In this document: one piece after another, positions 62,653 through 64,000 of the stretch
How the letters are laid out: each line of letters opens with the position of its first letter
How positions within the stretch are numbered: the stretch's first letter is position 1
Assembly (NCBI GenBank): GCA_965230495.1
Contig: OZ246004.1
Span: 1,984,001 to 2,048,000 of the forward strand
Length of the DNA: 64,000 nt
Origin: JACJYM01 sp965230495
GTDB lineage: Bacteria > Bacteroidota > Bacteroidia > Chitinophagales > Saprospiraceae
Direction of reading: 5' to 3'
The notes under the pieces: model-generated
What the model was told of the DNA's origin: nothing
The model's database searches: none
The model's input: only the letters and a program-made list of their open reading frames with translations
Program-made: the position numbers and the translations under genes

Positions 62653-64000
62653 TTACTCTTTCATCACTATCACTTTTTTATTTATTTGTTCTTCTCCTAT
62701 TTTTATGTTTAGCATATATGATCCGGTCTCTATATCTACTCCTAAATCGAAAATATGATGAGACTGATCTATCCTTTTTATTTCTCTTTTTATTAAACTG
62801 CCCTTTATATCCATCAAGCTTATCTCCGCCTCTTGTCCTCTCAATCGTGTACCGAATAAAATATTGACATCATCTTGATGATATACCGGATTGGGATATA
62901 CCAGCACTTCTTCTTTTCTAAATACAGAATGGGTGGTACTGGTCATCTTACTCAATACTGAGGCTGGAAGCTTAATGATAAAATCATTTCGCTTATCGCT
63001 GATCTCTTTGAGTTCTATCTCATTGCCCATAAAGTCCCAAGTATCTGAAAGTAATGTACTGGGATACTCTAGCTGCAACAATACATCCCCATCTCTAGTA
63101 AAGCTCAAATTTCTCATGATTATAATATCATGTGGATCATTATTAACATTAAAACCCTTTAGGGCTTCTCCTTCCAAATCCAGTGCTGCTAAAAAATTGG
63201 TATTTACTACATCTGGTGTCCACCACTCTTCTATAAACTCTCCGGTAGGTGCATAGAACTCCTCTTCTCCAATATGATAACTAATATCTTCTGGAGATAT
63301 AATTGGTCCACCATATATCAATTTATTATGATCAATATCTATACTGATACTAGCCCAAGCATCTTTAAAGTCTCCTGTCAGAAACCATACCCAATCGAAT
63401 TCAAAATCAGGAGTGTACTTCAAAATCATCAATAGATTGTCATTTACCTCATGAGTCACCACGGTATCTGCATTGATATACTGACCATCAAATGAATGAC
63501 TATCTATGTACATATTGCCCATGTCATCTACTACCATATCGGTAAACATATCTCCGGGTATGTCCGGTGTATTGAACAGCTTTAGCAAACCACCATCCTT
63601 GTCCAATTTCACTACATAGGGTAAGGTCCATCCTATCGAACTGTCCCTCAGGGTATCTTGCTCTACAATGAGCTGTCCTGAGCCTCTACCAGTGATCAGC
63701 ACATTAGACTCATGGTCTACTACCGCATCCATAAAGTTATCCACCCCACCTGCTCCTATGGACTGTACCCACTTCACACTATCTGCTCCATAATCATACC
63801 TCAACGTAAATATCTGAAACGGTTGAGGAAATGGATCACCCCCTCCCATATAGGTATCATGCTCCCAAATGGTATCTCCACGGATAAGCATATATGGAGG
63901 ATAAAACGTACCCGTGTAGAGAAGGTCATCTTCTATCTTGTCTAACTGTCTTTGTTTAGAGGATTGGACACTCAATAATTCCAACTTATGAATTATTTCT
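62653..64000 (-). CDS. T9SS-sorted beta-propeller-like protein, paralogue B (cut by window edge)
   Basis: The frame is open beyond base 64000 and the N-terminus is outside the window. The in-frame TTG at 63984 is not a start: the residues before it (EIIHK) still align with paralogue A (EIVSK). About 449 residues are visible. Identity to A is very high in some blocks (the GTFYPPYMLIRGDTIWEHDT region and the sorting domain) and lower in others (YGGPIISPEDISYHIGEEEF against YGGLIHSADGVGTIYQIGEEEL). The C-terminus is the same type A sorting domain. Confidence 0.78.
   Translation of the reverse strand, partial: EIIHKLELLSVQSSKQRQLDKIEDDLLYTGTFYPPYMLIRGDTIWEHDTYMGGGDPFPQPFQIFTLRYDYGADSVKWVQSIGAGGVDNFMDAVVDHESNVLITGRGSGQLIVEQDTLRDSSIGWTLPYVVKLDKDGGLLKLFNTPDIPGDMFTDMVVDDMGNMYIDSHSFDGQYINADTVVTHEVNDNLLMILKYTPDFEFDWVWFLTGDFKDAWASISIDIDHNKLIYGGPIISPEDISYHIGEEEFYAPTGEFIEEWWTPDVVNTNFLAALDLEGEALKGFNVNNDPHDIIIMRNLSFTRDGDVLLQLEYPSTLLSDTWDFMGNEIELKEISDKRNDFIIKLPASVLSKMTSTTHSVFRKEEVLVYPNPVYHQDDVNILFGTRLRGQEAEISLMDIKGSLIKREIKRIDQSHHIFDLGVDIETGSYMLNIKIGEEQINKKVIVMKE

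Noticed and set aside
63982..63984. TTG as start of the right-most gene
   Set aside because: In-frame residues before it (EIIHK) align with the interior of paralogue A, so the gene continues past the window edge.
1..64000. tRNA, rRNA or CRISPR loci
   Set aside because: I scanned the intergenic gaps by eye for tRNA arms, repeat-spacer periodicity and rRNA-like blocks and saw none.

Overview
This is a low-GC chromosomal segment of a member of the phylum Bacteroidota, possibly related to the Saprospiria (the class is inference). Three things support the phylum: several C-terminal type IX secretion (T9SS) sorting domains of the YPNP type, gene pairings typical of the phylum (miaB / sigma-54 activator / lptE / TPR protein / secG), and promoters with the Bacteroidota -7 element TAnnTTTG. 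I see no rRNA or tRNA gene, CRISPR array, prophage or complete insertion sequence.

Layout. 1-11.2 kb is mostly minus-strand housekeeping: valS (cut by the left edge), a histidine phosphatase, lysA, aroK, yajC, an EI24/CysZ-like membrane protein, an unknown 460-residue protein, rpsP, an MsbA-like ABC exporter and a DEAD-box helicase. 11.4-19.2 kb is plus-strand accessory content: a DUF2306 membrane protein, an AlkD-like repair protein, a MuiA/DUF4139 surface protein with an inserted carboxypeptidase-regulatory-like domain, an alpha/beta hydrolase, an SGNH-like T9SS protein and two tandem polyphosphate kinases (PPK2). 19.2-23.4 kb carries ileS behind a complete transcription attenuator. 23.4-29.5 kb holds a glycosyltransferase, pruA, coaD, a three-gene lipoprotein/binding-protein operon and a small membrane protein. 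29.6-33.9 kb is the miaB-secG operon with a promoter and a terminator. 34-42 kb has HMG-CoA lyase, rimM, mnmA, trxA, a DUF58 gene, a third PPK2 of a different class, an S4 protein and outer-membrane proteins. 42.2-48 kb has a YyaL-type protein, era, a 3-methyladenine glycosylase, guaB and tadA. At 47.9-48.6 kb a DUF559 nuclease gene is bracketed by palindrome-containing direct repeats. 48.7-64 kb is a block of very large secreted proteins, all on the minus strand, ending in two tandem paralogues, the second cut by the right edge.

The clearest new item is the ileS leader. A TAnnTTTG promoter box is followed at once by an 18-codon peptide with seven isoleucine codons, five of them consecutive. 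Next comes an antiterminator arm that overlaps the peptide's stop codon, and then an intrinsic terminator ending just before ileS. The geometry is that of classical ribosome-stalling attenuation controlling isoleucyl-tRNA synthetase.

Other points worth attention are the repeat-flanked DUF559 gene, three PPK2 genes of two classes, a degenerate thermolysin/fungalysin-like T9SS protein, the mosaic tandem paralogues with a shared intergenic repeat, and a two-gene cassette encoding 1154- and 686-residue exported proteins, the larger of unknown function.
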